Source: Metridium senile (lineage: Eukaryota > Cnidaria > Anthozoa > Actiniaria > Metridiidae). Taken from it: 64,000 nucleotides of DNA. Positions 46,595 to 55,893 of this stretch are shown in pieces. How positions within the stretch are numbered: the stretch's first letter is position 1; every line of letters starts with the position of its first letter. Position numbers and translations under genes: made by a program. The stretch spans positions 17,096,807 to 17,160,806 of the forward strand of contig OX459103.1 in NCBI GenBank assembly GCA_949775045.1. The letters are read 5' to 3'. The notes beneath the pieces are model-generated. The model worked only from the letters and a program-made list of their open reading frames with translations. It did not search any database and was not told the DNA's origin.

Positions 46595-49500
46595 CTAGTA
46601 TTAAAGTTAGTAAGTTAGCAAGCTAGCTAGTACATTTGTAAGTTAGTAAGTAATTAAGTATTTGTTAGTAAGTAAATAAGTAGGTAAGTAAGGAAGTAAG
46701 TAAGCTAGTATTAAAGTTAGTAAGTTAGCAAGCTAGCTAGTACATTTGTAAGTTAGTAAGTATGTATAATTTGTTATTAAGTATAAGTAAGTAAGCTAGT
46801 AAAACTTTTATTCATTGCAGTTTTTACCGTTGGAATATCTGAGTTCACAGAAAGCCAAAAGCCGCAAAAATATTGAAAGTGAAAACACTTTAATAGTTGT
46901 GACCATTGATCACAAAACTGAAAACTTAATAAAGAAAGTGAAAATAGTAATAATTATTTAAAGACTGCTTGAAATACATTGATGGTGATGTCATTACTGT
47001 TGTCTTTTACTTCCTTGTAATTAATAAGGCCCCATTCGCACTAGCCTGCCAAAGTTTGTTTGGCTCAACCAAAATTCATACCAAAGTTTGTCTCAACCAA
47101 ATTTTGGTTTGGAAACTGTATTCGCACTATAATATTAGGCCGATCGCAAACGTCAACCAAGTGTCACTTGATAGGTACATTTAAGCGTCTCATTTTGGAG
47201 CAGATTCAGCTATTTGACTACAGTATTGATTGTTATTGAAAAATAGTACATTTCCCCGTACAAATCACGATAATACCACGGCTAATACCACGGATTCATC
47301 TCTGTTCGATTGATCGAGTGTGTGGTTTTGTTGACTTTGAAAACACACGTTGAAGTGATAATTACCAAACCTGTCAAAATTGACATTTTTACAAAGTTTG
47401 GTGGCCTTTAGAGCAGGACAGCGGCGTATTTGAAGTTTGGTTGGCAGCGACAAATTTTGTCCCAACACAAAAATATCATTCGCACTGTTACTACGTCGTC
47501 GATGACAGCTTTTTTTGGTAAAACAAACAAAATTTGGTCTAGTGCGAATGGGGCCTAAAATAACAGTTAGAAATCACATCCTGTGGCTGGTTGTACAAAG
47601 CCTGAATAGAGTTATCTACTGGATAAATCTCTATCCAACGGATAAAACCTATATAGAGGATATAACATGGGTGCGCGAAGATACAAATTTTATCTTCAAG
47701 TGTTGAAAAGATCTAAAATGAGAGATTTTCAACACGAGAAGATTAAATTTGTATCTCCAAGCGACCATGTAATGTAATATAAAACTTTTTTTGACACAAG
47801 AAGTTTCCGTAAAGCTGTGTAGGTATTTCATTGACAATTATATAATATGTGTGTATGATTATGATCGTCGCGGAGAAATAAGCAATTTATGCAATTGCAA
47901 TTATATAGAAGCCCCAAAAAAATGTGTGACTTCAATGGGATTTGAACGCATGACCTTTGCAGTACCAACATACGTAATTATATAATAAACAAATTCTATA
48001 CACTGGATAACTCTGACTTATTCAGTGGATAACGTTATCCAGGCTTCGTACAACTGCCCCTGATTTAAGTTGAGAGCACACAGCATGCATGTTTGCATGT
48101 TGATCAAATAAGTCAAATTGTATTTTATAAAAGAAAAAGAAAAAACTTGTTTTCTGTGCAGCATGCTATTATAAAGCACTTGAGGATTGTCAGAGCACTT
48201 GAAAAGTGTTATGCCTCGTGTCATGCTTCTCTTAACACTTACTTTGGTATTCTGTGATTCCCTGATTGCCTTAATACAGCCAAACCTACAGAAGTGTTCC
48301 TATCGAGGTTGGAAGGCTCGATTTATTCTTCCAAACTTTTTGAAATTTGTTTTGAAATTTGCATAAATGAACCGAATCTTCAAAACATTACTTTCAATGG
48401 TTTTTTGGTCAACGGAAACTTGCTAAACCTAGTCTGTTTACAGAAATATTGTTATAAATACTTACTAAAGTATTCTATTACGATAGCATTATCATGCAGT
48501 TATTGACCACAGATCGTGATTTCAGGACTATTATCGGTTGACAGTTGAAGTCTGCATTTTGAAACTTATAAGATTCGATTCATTTATATGCAAATTTCAA
48601 AACAAATTTAAAATCAAGTTTGGAAGAATAAATTGAGCCCTCCAACCTCGATAGGAATGCTTAGAACTGTAGGTTTGGCTGTAAAACTGCACTCAGCATT
48701 TCTATTTTCTAATTCTTTAATAAATTCTTAAAGCAATTCAAATGTTGATAATGCTACGTTGATGGAAAAAATATTTCTTCAATTTTTTAGTATAGAATTT
48801 ATTTTCAACACTTTTGGACACTAACTAGCAGAAGCATTTCATGATGGTGCTAGGGGATTTTACTTTAGCTCATCATCAGGAAATACATTGTTGTTGTTAT
48901 AGACGGAATAAAAACATGGTGTCTAATTATATTAACTATTGTTCTTGACTGGCAGGCTTCATGTTCATGTTGAAACACAATGGAGTTTTCACATGCGTGC
49001 GAGGCTAGCCATGCAGTCAAGAACAATAGTTATTAAAATTTTGATTCTGTGTATAAGCATAATAATAATTATAATAATAATGCATAATTATATGTATAAT
49101 AAATATTTATTAAATACCAATGATTTTTCTTTGTCTTAACTTTGTTGTAAACTGATTAAAAATGCAGTATTTTGAACAATAAGCTACTTTAATAATCAAA
49201 CATGTATCTACATCCAAAGCAATAATATGTAATTCAAAGGTCAAAACTGCACTAAATCGTCAATGTACTCGATGATGGCTTCCCACATAAACCTCACCTA
49301 AACATTGGATACGCTTATTTTTAGATTTCAGAAGAATTGGTCAGTCATAGGAAATGCTTTGAATATTAAAAACCGAAATCACACAAACCGCAAAACACAC
49401 ATTTTCATTATTCACGCAAACACCGTTATTACAAAAAAAAAAAAAAATTAGCTACTACTTTAAAGTAAAGAGTTTTTGAAAGGGCATTTCAGCAGATGTC

Positions 49501-50819
49501 AACGAAAACGAAAAAGTTAGACAGGAAAAAGTCACTTTTGAGTTTGGATGCTTGTAAATTAAATTATTTGATTGTGAACTCAAAAAGCACATTGTAAACG
49601 CGAACAAAGAAACTATTTCTAGATATAGATGTTATAATTTCACACTTCAATGTAACAATTGTAAGGCTAATCCGTCATTATAGCCCTGAATGACTTCTTA
49701 CAATTACAAAGGCGATATTTTCAACACAATATTTAGAAAACACAGAAATCGTTAACTCTCCTGGCGCTAATAATTAAATTTGTTTTACCTACACTTTACT
49801 TAAAACATTGTATATAAAATGGCCGCTGGAAATGTTGTCAAATATACGAGATAATTTTGTGTTGATATTAAATGTTGAAGTTGTAATTATATTAACAAAT
49901 CGTCTCTGCAAGACTACCTCAGCAAGCTATTACAATAGCTCGGTGAAAAATTATCATGTTGACAAAAGTTTGATCAGCTAAACAACGTCTTGCCAGCTAG
50001 CCATTGCCGATCCACAGTTAACTGTACAATTTTTCACAAAAACCTTGTTGCTTTAAAAGTATAATTAAGTACTGTATATGAAAAGGATAAGACGATTTTT
50101 GAAGTCTGATTTTTGAAGTGAAATTGACGTTAAAAAGTCACACATCGTTAATACTCACATTTGAAGAAGGGGCCGGGACTTGCGGTGAATAAATCGGACT
50201 ATCTTCTCCAAAGAGGTCCTTTCTTCCTACGTAACCTCTAGAGTATGTGTAATGCCTTGATAATTCCCTCTGTCTTGAAGCAAAAGCTACAGGATCATCT
50301 GAACCATCGTTTCTGTAGAGGGAGTTGGACTCGTCTTCGCTAACTCGACTTCCGGAGTCGTTACGAAAATGTAGTCTTGGTGGAAGCAGAGGTGGTCTTG
50401 GAGGCAGAGACGGTGGTGTTGCGATATTCTCAAGCCTTTTGAGAAACTCTTGTCTCTTTACTTCAGCGTCTGAGCTAAGGCCCTCGCTCCCTAGTACTTC
50501 GCGAAGAAAGCACTCAAGTCCGGGCAGCGCTTGGTTGATGGCTGCGAGACAAGAAATACAACGATTATAAAACACAACTGTTGCCAAACATTTCAAGCGA
50601 AAAATGCTTTCAACATAGCTGGAATTCCATCAAGACATCTTTGAGAAGCCTTCTTTATTGAAAAGAAAACAATAATATCTTCAACAAAGGTATTTATCAA
50701 GCTTCCTTATGAAAATAATCTCGCGAGAGATGGTTTGAAAACACATCGGGTTGGCACGCGAAAAGGCTTCAACAAAAACACTTAAAAAACTCACCAACTA
50801 GTTTATCAGACTTGTCCAT
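29677..50819 (-). CDS. Six-PH-domain protein with AFAP-like architecture (13 exons)
   Basis: Exons, 5' to 3': 50819-50795, 50541-50159, 45199-44985, 44224-43994, 42552-42303, 41698-41333, 40062-39866, 39232-38938, 37721-37606, 36743-36601, 35741-35650, 34981-32785, 31469-29677. All junctions are GT-AG and phase-consistent, giving 2100 residues. N-terminal helix, then proline-rich SH3-ligand-like PPSLPPRPPLLPPRL, PH1 (about 229-317), Ser/Asp-rich linker, basic RTKRRRK, PH2 (528-620), then PH3 (843-940), PH4 (1015-1110), PH5 (1186-1278) and PH6 (1386-1482). Each PH keeps its C-terminal helix Trp. The tail is Ser-rich and disordered, with Tyr motifs PVYQNI, PIYENV and TLYENV, and ends IIDLTLDEDEDGED. 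The N-terminal half resembles AFAP1 and AFAP1L1 (actin-filament adaptors binding Src through SH2/SH3 ligands), which have two PH domains; the extra four are unusual. Probable cytoplasmic lipid- or actin-linked scaffold (inference). Confidence 0.88.
31549..32495. repeat. CAAA/CGAA/CAGA tetranucleotide array, intron 12
   Basis: About 950 bp of mixed AAAC, GAAC, GAGC and AGAC tetramers with higher-order blocks (AACGAACGAGCAAACAAAC recurs). All three minus frames stay open for over 300 codons (Phe-Val-Cys-Leu), an effect of a stop-free tetramer on the transcript strand. Confidence 0.95.
32785..34981 (-). CDS. Exon 12 of the multi-PH gene: PH3 to PH6 in one exon
   Basis: 2197-bp exon (acceptor TTGCCTTAG, donor GTAAAG). 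It encodes 54 residues before the internal Met at 34819 and then four PH domains, each opening with a strand ending in RRWC/VRWC/IRKWC and closing with helices DKWLEVL, YERWVKQ, AAQWLSV and FEKWVAA. Linkers are Ser/Arg-rich. PH1 and PH2 are each split across two exons, so this intronless block probably arose by a different route. Confidence 0.92.
35060..35640. repeat. (GAT/AAT)n array, intron 11
   Basis: Impure trinucleotide array with an inner tandem duplication (35395-35480 resembles 35540-35620). It reaches to within 10 bp of the exon 11 donor. Frames are shadows. Confidence 0.9.
35873..36178 (+). mobile_element. tRNA-derived SINE, copy 1 (intron 10)
   Basis: The head TGGGTGGCCTAGCGGTGAGA carries a box A and GGTTCTAGTCCCG a box B of a pol III promoter. 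The body has TATGCCACGAGGGTTTTTCT and CCGGTTATCCGGTTTTCCTC. The tail runs to ACATTAAAATAGTGATTTATTT. The closest copy is at 54322-54627. It is antisense to the host gene. No cloverleaf gene end, so not a functional tRNA. Confidence 0.85.
36180..36490. repeat. CAAACAGA tetranucleotide array, intron 10
   Basis: Array of AAAC, AGAC and AAAT tetramers starting directly at the 3' end of the SINE, about 110 bp from exon 10. A SINE tail may have seeded it. Confidence 0.9.
36929..37050. repeat. GAGCA pentanucleotide array with 30-bp super-repeat, intron 9
   Basis: Runs of AGAGC alternate with AAATATTCACGACTAA three times. Confidence 0.9.
37258..37568. mobile_element. TIR element, intron 9
   Basis: Ends GGAACACATCGGTCAAACGA and the complement (GTCGTTTGACCGCTGTGTTC) at 37540-37568, about 35-bp inverted repeats. 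No coding frame. Confidence 0.65.
37768..38805. repeat. TGTC/TGTT tetranucleotide array, intron 8
   Basis: About 1.04 kb of TTTG/TCTG tetramers with blocks such as TGTCTGTCTATTTGTTTGTC. The complement is the same base family as the arrays in introns 7, 10 and 12, but here the purine-rich strand is the transcript strand. Confidence 0.95.
39270..39836. repeat. CAAA/CAAG tetranucleotide array, intron 7
   Basis: About 570 bp occupying nearly all of the 633-bp intron between the two halves of PH2. Only about 30 bp separates it from each splice site. Confidence 0.95.
40108..40860. repeat. (GAT)n array with GATAACAATGCT super-repeat, intron 6
   Basis: About 15 blocks of (GAT)n followed by AACAATGCTGATAA, then a less regular GAT region. 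Confidence 0.95.
40926..41296. mobile_element. GGGCAAAC hairpin MITE, copy 1 (intron 6)
   Basis: Ends TAAGGGCCTGGGCAAACA and GTTTGCCCGGGCCTTA with inner pairing (ATTTGCTTCAGCATCTG), about 370 bp. Ends 37 bp from the exon 6 donor. A 220-bp relative is at 55107-55326. Confidence 0.8.
41722..42092. repeat. (GATG/AATG)n array, intron 5
   Basis: About 370 bp of GATG/AATG tetramers, starting 24 bp upstream of the exon 6 acceptor in transcript sense. Confidence 0.95.
42645..42937. mobile_element. Hairpin repeat (CACTCGAAAGAGTG family), intron 4
   Basis: Contains inverted segments CATCAGGTTTTCAAACACC and GTTTGAAAACCTGATGAAAC. Nearly identical over about 290 bp to 56575-56872, so the two copies are probably recent. 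A shorter relative is at 15968-16140. Confidence 0.8.
43655..43960. mobile_element. TIR element about 300 bp, intron 4
   Basis: Ends CGCACTCATCCTCAGGAACC and the complement near 43935-43957, inner matches ATACCCCTGGGAACGTAGT, and a GTCGACC palindrome in the middle. It ends 34 bp from the exon 4 donor. Confidence 0.75.
44225..44984 (-). other. Intron 3 of the multi-PH gene
   Basis: 760 bp, AT-rich, with no array and no clear hairpin element. Weak similarity to the GATGAGTTGTGAT module near 44915. I see nothing else. Confidence 0.5.
46138..46805. repeat. (GTAA)n array with super-repeats, intron 2
   Basis: GTAA runs interspersed with GCTAGTATTAAAGTTAGTAA and GCAAGCTAGTACATTTGTAA blocks, about five cycles. 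The flanking 45280-46130 is AT-rich intron with one weak inverted pair (45326-45430). Confidence 0.9.
47028..47555. mobile_element. PIF/Harbinger-type MITE, 528 bp, intron 2
   Basis: Ends GGCCCCATTCGCACTAG and CTAGTGCGAATGGGGCC, flanked by TAA on both sides (47025-47027 and 47556-47558). Internal repeats of CAAAATTTTGGT type. No transposase frame. Confidence 0.85.
47660..47772. mobile_element. Diverged relative of the 4678-4812 hairpin
   Basis: Arms GATACAAATTTTATCTTCAA and complement around a short loop; ends ACATGG and CCATGT. Confidence 0.65.
48275..48683. mobile_element. TA-type TIR element, uninterrupted copy, intron 2
   Basis: Ends TACAGCCAAACCTACAG and the complement (AGGTTTGGCTGTA) with further pairing TTCCTATCGAGGTTGGA, about 409 bp. 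The 19559-20875 copy is the same family with an insertion. Confidence 0.8.
48690..50158 (-). other. 5' part of intron 2 of the multi-PH gene
   Basis: AT-rich, with a small hairpin at 48936-49034 (ACTATTGTTCTTGACTG and complement). Nothing else recognised. Confidence 0.5.
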
Positions 50820-52030
50820 GGCGTCTCAAAACCCTAACCCGGCATGTCAGCATTTTGTTCAGCCCATATTTACATCAATTCGCTAGTCATAATAAAGAAA
50901 AACTGACTGACTTTTAACCACATTCGCCATTTTTCATACGAAGAACATCGAAGCAAATGTTGACCCACTGATCACATGACCTCAATTCATGAATCTGATT
51001 GGATGTTATAATGATCCGTCACTCATTGATCAATTTTCAAAGCACGAACATAAATATACAATCATTGTTCAAACAGTTGCTTCGGTAAATATCTTTTGAA
51101 ATAATTTTCAAAGCATTTAACTGCTCAGATACGGTCTAACTAGTACAAAAAGCTCAAATTTCTACAGTAAATTCATACATAAACCCGGAAAGAGTTTACT
51201 GAATAACGTCATATGTATCGCGGACAGAATTAGATTACAATCTATCAACACTCTAATACACTATCACACGCATATGTTAATGATTAACTTTTGCGCTAAA
51301 AAATAGTTACCAAAAGCATTTAATACTAATTGTGGCTTCTTATTTTGAAAAGACGATGTTAGGTTTGTCTAAAAGAGGTAGGTTAGTTGCTTAAAAGATA
51401 GGAGTCGATTACAAGCAGACAAGTTGCCGCTACAATGTTTGAGAAAACTGATTAATAGCGATTTAGTTGAGAATTCTTTTGTCAAATAGCTAATTGCCAT
51501 CTTCCGTTACTCTTATCGATATCTGCACGCATATGACAGTGTCACGCTACCCTCGTGAGAATAACAACAACTGCAATCTAAAGAAAACAACAACAACAAC
51601 AACAACAGCAACAACAATGGCTACAATGCAACAACAACCGAGATAAACTGGTGGAAGTACAGTGTTTTAACAACAACTTTTTTTCTTTTTCTTATTTGTT
51701 TATTCTGATTCACTCATTTATTCAATCATCCATTCATCAATGTACTTGTTCATTCATTTATTTATTTATTTATTCATCCATTCATTCATTTGTTTGTTTG
51801 TTCGTTTGTTTGTTTACTGATTATCTTTCGCGGTCATTTCTAACATCCACTTGAGTTCCGGAACGCTCAATGATTAACAAATGACAACAACAACAACTTT
51901 CTTTCTTTTTCTTATTTTTCATTTTTATTCATGTCGGTTCATTTATTTATTCATCCATTCATTTACATAACCATACTTTATTCATTACTATTCGTTTGTT
52001 TGTTTGTTTGTTTATTTACTTCACTATCAA
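50820..52030. other. Upstream region of the multi-PH gene
   Basis: The promoter should lie here. I cannot identify a TATA box or initiator with confidence. It contains a CAA array (51583-51637) and ATTC/TTTG microsatellites (51700-51810, 51940-52015). Confidence 0.4.
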
Positions 52031-52034
52031 AAAT

Positions 52035-52166
52035 ACTACCACTATTTACTAGAAAAGTTCTGCTCAATCCCTCTAACTATACTGCATGTACGAATTAAGT
52101 ACTACCACTATTTACTAGAAAAGTTCTGCTCAATCCCTCTAACTATACTGCATGTACGAATTAAGT
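52035..52166. repeat. 66-bp perfect tandem duplication
   Basis: The unit starting ACTACCACTATTTACTAGAA occurs at 52035-52100 and 52101-52166 without visible mismatch. Confidence 0.9.
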
Positions 52167-52599
52167 CGATCGTGTCAGTGAAGTTATAAATATTTTTCCG
52201 TTTCTGCTTCCAACTATGGAATTCACCGGCCCTTCCTCTTTACCGACTGTACTGCTTCATTAAGTAAATCTGCTCTAAAATCTCGATCATCTATCAGTTC
52301 AAAACTGTTTCTTTTTCCTAATCATAATCATAATTTTTTCCTATTTGTATTTGTATTTGTATTTGTATATTAATTCTTAAACTCATTGTAGTATTTTCTT
52401 ATCAGTTAACATCGCATAGAGCAGTCGTCTTGATCTACATGAATGAATTTTTTCGCGCTCAATAATTAACAAATGTTCTCCCCTCCCCAAGCAATTTAAA
52501 TTGTTTTACGTCGTATATATTAAGGAGGTGCCTATAGGTGTGTTTTGGGAGGGTCTTGGTGGGGCACTTCAATTATTTTTTACAATGAATCGATCCACC

Positions 52600-53620
52600 C
52601 ATGCATGGTATATCTGTAATTGATCGTAAACACAAATGAAGAAAATCGTTGTCGCAGCGAAATACTCCAGTTTCGCGTTATCTAGCACCGCAGTACTTTT
52701 TGATAAAACTGAGGCGTATTTGCACAACTAACTCGATTCGTTAATTGTTAACATATCGGCACAAACTTCAAGCAAATCACGAAAAATTGTAATCGCTTAC
52801 GCGGTAAAGCGAGGACTATCGAACCGTGTAGCTTTTTTCCGACCTACACTGATCTCTCGAGGGAAAATGATAGAAATAAGATTTATTATGAACACTTATA
52901 TATATATATATAGTGTATTTGCTTCATTTTTAGAGGTTTTGAAGCAGTGGAAGGTTCAGAATTGAATAACATGAAAAAGTCAAATGTTCACGGTTCGAGT
53001 ACTTCTCACTGTAAAATCCCACCCACCACTTCAGTGTCCGCTTCTATAATCTACGATGTACAATCTACGACTACCTATATACACGACAGCCCTTTTCAAT
53101 TAGGTGAATATATATATATATAGTCAATTGGTTTGAGCTTTCGATCAGGAGTAAAGCCAAATAACCGTGAAATTAAACCCTCGGGCATATTGGAGCACAG
53201 ACCGAATGCTAATTGACTTTCAAAAATAAAAAACATAACATAAAAAATAACCACCACCATCAGAAAGAACAAGCAGAAATATGTATTTTTGGTTTTATTC
53301 AAACATAATTCAAGTGAAGCTATTTGGAATCAGAATTACAGAGATTTGTGTGTGTTCAGTGAATTGTTTCCTTGCTAGCCTCGTTTTGGTATTTTTCACA
53401 CTTTTGAAATTATATTTACTTCTCTGCAAGAATTTGACAAGAATTTGACTGTTGGACAAATTTATATGCGCTTTTTGTCACTTTGAGTTTTTGGGTTACT
53501 TTTTTTAATCCCACATCCTTGAGCAAACACATTAGAAATAAGATGTTACTTATAGTGTATTTTAACTCCCTGCTTCATTTGTAGAGATTTTGAAGCAGTT
53601 GGTGCATATATGTAAATATA
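52600..53620. repeat. Mixed repeat fragments
   Basis: Relative of the gene A 3' flank (52665-52740), degraded TIR element (52820-53015, compare 28755-28970) and an inner fragment of the same family (53533-53610). No gene seen. Confidence 0.5.
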
Positions 53621-53624
53621 TATA

Positions 53625-53770
53625 TGAGTCCCGGGTCGGGCATGAATGATGTGTGAGTTGAGTTTGTTTGATGTGTTCTTCTCTTCTATATGCCACGAGG
53701 GTTTTTCTCCGGGTTATCCGGTTTTCCTCCCTCTGAAAAAATGAACATGTGAGCAGAGTTATTCAATCTA
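53625..53770 (+). mobile_element. SINE fragment
   Basis: Begins inside the tRNA head (GTCCCGGGTCGGGCATG) and carries the body ATGCCACGAGGGTTTTTCTC and CCGGTTTTCCTCCCT, then breaks off at GAGCAGAGTT. Confidence 0.8.
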
Positions 53771-53907
53771 TTCAATTGTGAAATTATAATTTTATGAATG
53801 TATTCACTGGATAATGATTTATTTTACCCGGAGGAACTTGTTATTTAGCCTTTCTACAACAAGCTATGATATCGCTGGATAAGGGTTTGGTCTACAAGAT
53901 TATCCAG

Positions 53908-54240
53908 GTGATTTCGCGCACGCACTTCCGGTTAGTATAAGCCAATCAGAAGCATTTCTGTCGCATCGCCAACAGTTCCAAGATGGCGTCGTTCGAGAGA
54001 GTAGTTTCCCGTGTTAACCCTCGATAATACAACCTTAAAATAACTTTACATTAAAATGTTCTATATTACTTGGACAATAAAGTTTACTGCTGCTCTACCA
54101 GTGATAAAAAAGAATAAAACATAACTCAAATGCCTAAAAGTATAACCGAAATTGCTTTTGTCTCGAGGCGCCATTTTGGAACTATTCGTTTTGCGCGCTT
54201 GGAGCGAGATCACCTGGATAGCTCTATAAATTTCTGAGTT
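53908..54240 (+). repeat. Dispersed repeat encoding a MASFERV-like start, copy 2
   Basis: ATTTCGCGCACGCACTTCCG, then ATG at about 53982 opening [13 protein letters not shown]. Extends further than the copy in gene B, to GAGCGAGATCACCTGGATAG. Confidence 0.6.
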
Positions 54241-54321
54241 TGTACAAGTATAGTCCCAGAATATAGAAGTCCAATTTATACACCGAATCGAAATATGGCG
54301 ACCAATTTGAATAACTATTGT

Positions 54322-54627
54322 ATGGGTGGCCTAGCGGTGAAAGCGCTGGCCTCTCGCCGCTGTGGTCCAGGTTCGAGTCCCGGCTGGGGCATGGATTGTA
54401 TGTGAGTTGAGTTTGTTTGATGAGTTCTTCTCTCCTATGCCACGAGGGTTTTCCCCCGGGTTATCCGGTTTTCCTCCCTCAGCAAAAATGAACGTGAGCC
54501 GAGTTGTGTGCAAAATATTAAACGTAGAGGTAGTGAGTGTGAGTGAGTCTCCCGATTAGTAGGGCGCACTGCGTCCAGCTAGAAGATTGAGACGTTAAAA
54601 AAGTTACTATTTTTATTATTATTATTG
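54322..54627 (+). mobile_element. tRNA-derived SINE, copy 2, best preserved
   Basis: Box A within GGCCTAGCGGTGAAAGCG, box B GGTTCGAGTCCCG. Full body, ending in AAGTTACTATTTTTATTATT. More than 90 percent similar by eye to 35873-36178. Confidence 0.88.
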
Positions 54628-54696
54628 ACTCACTAGCCTCTCATTCATGTAAAACTTCATTGTATTCCATCATGAACACGAGGCTAGTCAGTCATA

Positions 54697-54827
54697 AGTC
54701 CCGAAGTGTTGTTTTCCGCGCTTGACGTCAAATTTATTCTTTTCAATTCCTTTCATATTATACAAATTTCAAAAGAATAAATTTGACGTCAAGCGCGGAA
54801 AACAGAACACTTCGGGACACTTAAAAG
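54697..54827. mobile_element. Hairpin MITE
   Basis: Arms of about 50 bp including GTCCCGAAGTGTT and TTTTCCGCGCTTGACGTCAA, loop of about 30 bp. Confidence 0.8.
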
Positions 54828-55106
54828 TGTCTATATATAGAATTCAGTTTTAGTATCAGTTTTATCTGCTAGACAACGATTTATTCTTAATCTTTTTCGG
54901 TCACATTGATTCAATTATATATTAATATTATTATAAAATAGTCCCTACAGTCGATGTCATCAAACGCACTCTTGTCCCAGAACCGATTTTTCTTAGTGCG
55001 CATGCTCAACGAAAAATCTGGTAATGAAGTCGAGCATGCGCAGTAAGAACAAAAGGCTCTGGGGATGCGATTGACTGACAATACCTACTAAGGCTGTACA
55101 AAAGAC

Positions 55107-55326
55107 TAAGACCCCCGGGCAAACTGCTTTAACATTTGCTTGAACATCCGTTCCATTTTGTTGAATGGTAATGTTGAAGCCGTTTGTCGCCCCATTTCAA
55201 CATTGTCATTGAAACCGTTTATCCCCCTACGTTCAACATCGTTTAATTGCAACAGCCATTCTACAGCGTTCAACAAACTCGAACCACTGTTGAAGCAAAT
55301 GTTGAAGCCGTTTTTCCCGGGCCTTA
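55107..55326. mobile_element. GGGCAAAC hairpin MITE, copy 2
   Basis: Ends TAAGACCCCCGGGCAAACTG and TTTTTCCCGGGCCTTA. Inner motifs GTTGAAGC and CAACATT repeat in both orientations. Confidence 0.75.
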
Positions 55327-55329
55327 AGG

Positions 55330-55525
55330 CCCTAACGAAGAATTTTTCCTCCGTATTCAAACAAAAAAACGCGTCCACAAGTAGCGTTTTCGATTCGTCT
55401 TTGTCCGTCCACACGTATACGGAAAAACGATTCGAAAACGCTAGCAAAGACGGGAGGAAAAAAACAGAGGAAAAAAACTTCCGTTTTCAAAAATATCCGG
55501 ATACGCGTGGACAGGGTGTAAAAAT
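55330..55525. mobile_element. Probable MITE with CCGGATACGCGTGGAC right end
   Basis: TTTTCGATTCGTCTTTGTCC pairs loosely with GGACAAAGAC-type sequence in the right half, and the end resembles the Harbinger-type family at 9588. Boundaries not fixed. Confidence 0.45.
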
Positions 55526-55532
55526 AAAAAAA

Positions 55533-55731
55533 GTTCCCTTCACAGTTCCCTGCGCCATCTTGAAAGGTAACCGGGAATTTGCATTAAAGCGAGCTTTCAA
55601 TGATAGAGACGCGTGAATAATCGTCCCGAAAGGTTTTTAAAGGTCTCTATCATTGCAAGCTCAACGTTCTTCTCGCTTCGATGCTAAGGCCCGGCTACTT
55701 TTCAAGATGGCGCAGGGAACTGTGAAGGGGA
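55533..55731. mobile_element. GGCGCAGGGAACTGTGAA hairpin MITE, copy 4
   Basis: About 200 bp with a somewhat shortened left arm. It lies directly downstream of the decayed C1orf50 exon duplicate. Confidence 0.8.
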
Positions 55732-55737
55732 GTATTG

Positions 55738-55860
55738 CTCAGTCAAAATATTCTCGCCATTAAATTAACCATCTAAATCTGCTTTCAAGGGTAGAGAATG
55801 GCTCATCTTCAATCACAGCAGCTTTAGTGTTTTCCATCGAGTGTTTTTAAAATGCCGTTA
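55738..55860 (-). pseudogene. Decayed tandem duplicate of the C1orf50-like last-exon end
   Basis: Matches 55860-55996 over about 120 bp: ATTAAATTAACCATCTAAAT and CTTTAGTGTTTTCCAT occur in both. The copy has a 12-bp gap, substitutions, and an altered upstream part (AACACTCGATGG) that breaks the frame. It would lie in the 3' UTR of the gene. Confidence 0.8.
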
Positions 55861-55893
55861 CTATTGCTCAGTTAAAATATTCTTGTCATTAAA

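Noticed and set aside
49800..50160. Alternative first exon of the multi-PH gene in intron 2
   Set aside because: No start codon with an in-frame donor that would join exon 3 in phase 0 and no conserved peptide; exons 1-2 upstream already fit well.
55106..55616. Open frames of 113 and 158 codons on opposite strands
   Set aside because: They cross the boundaries of two or three MITEs and show no family resemblance or codon pattern.
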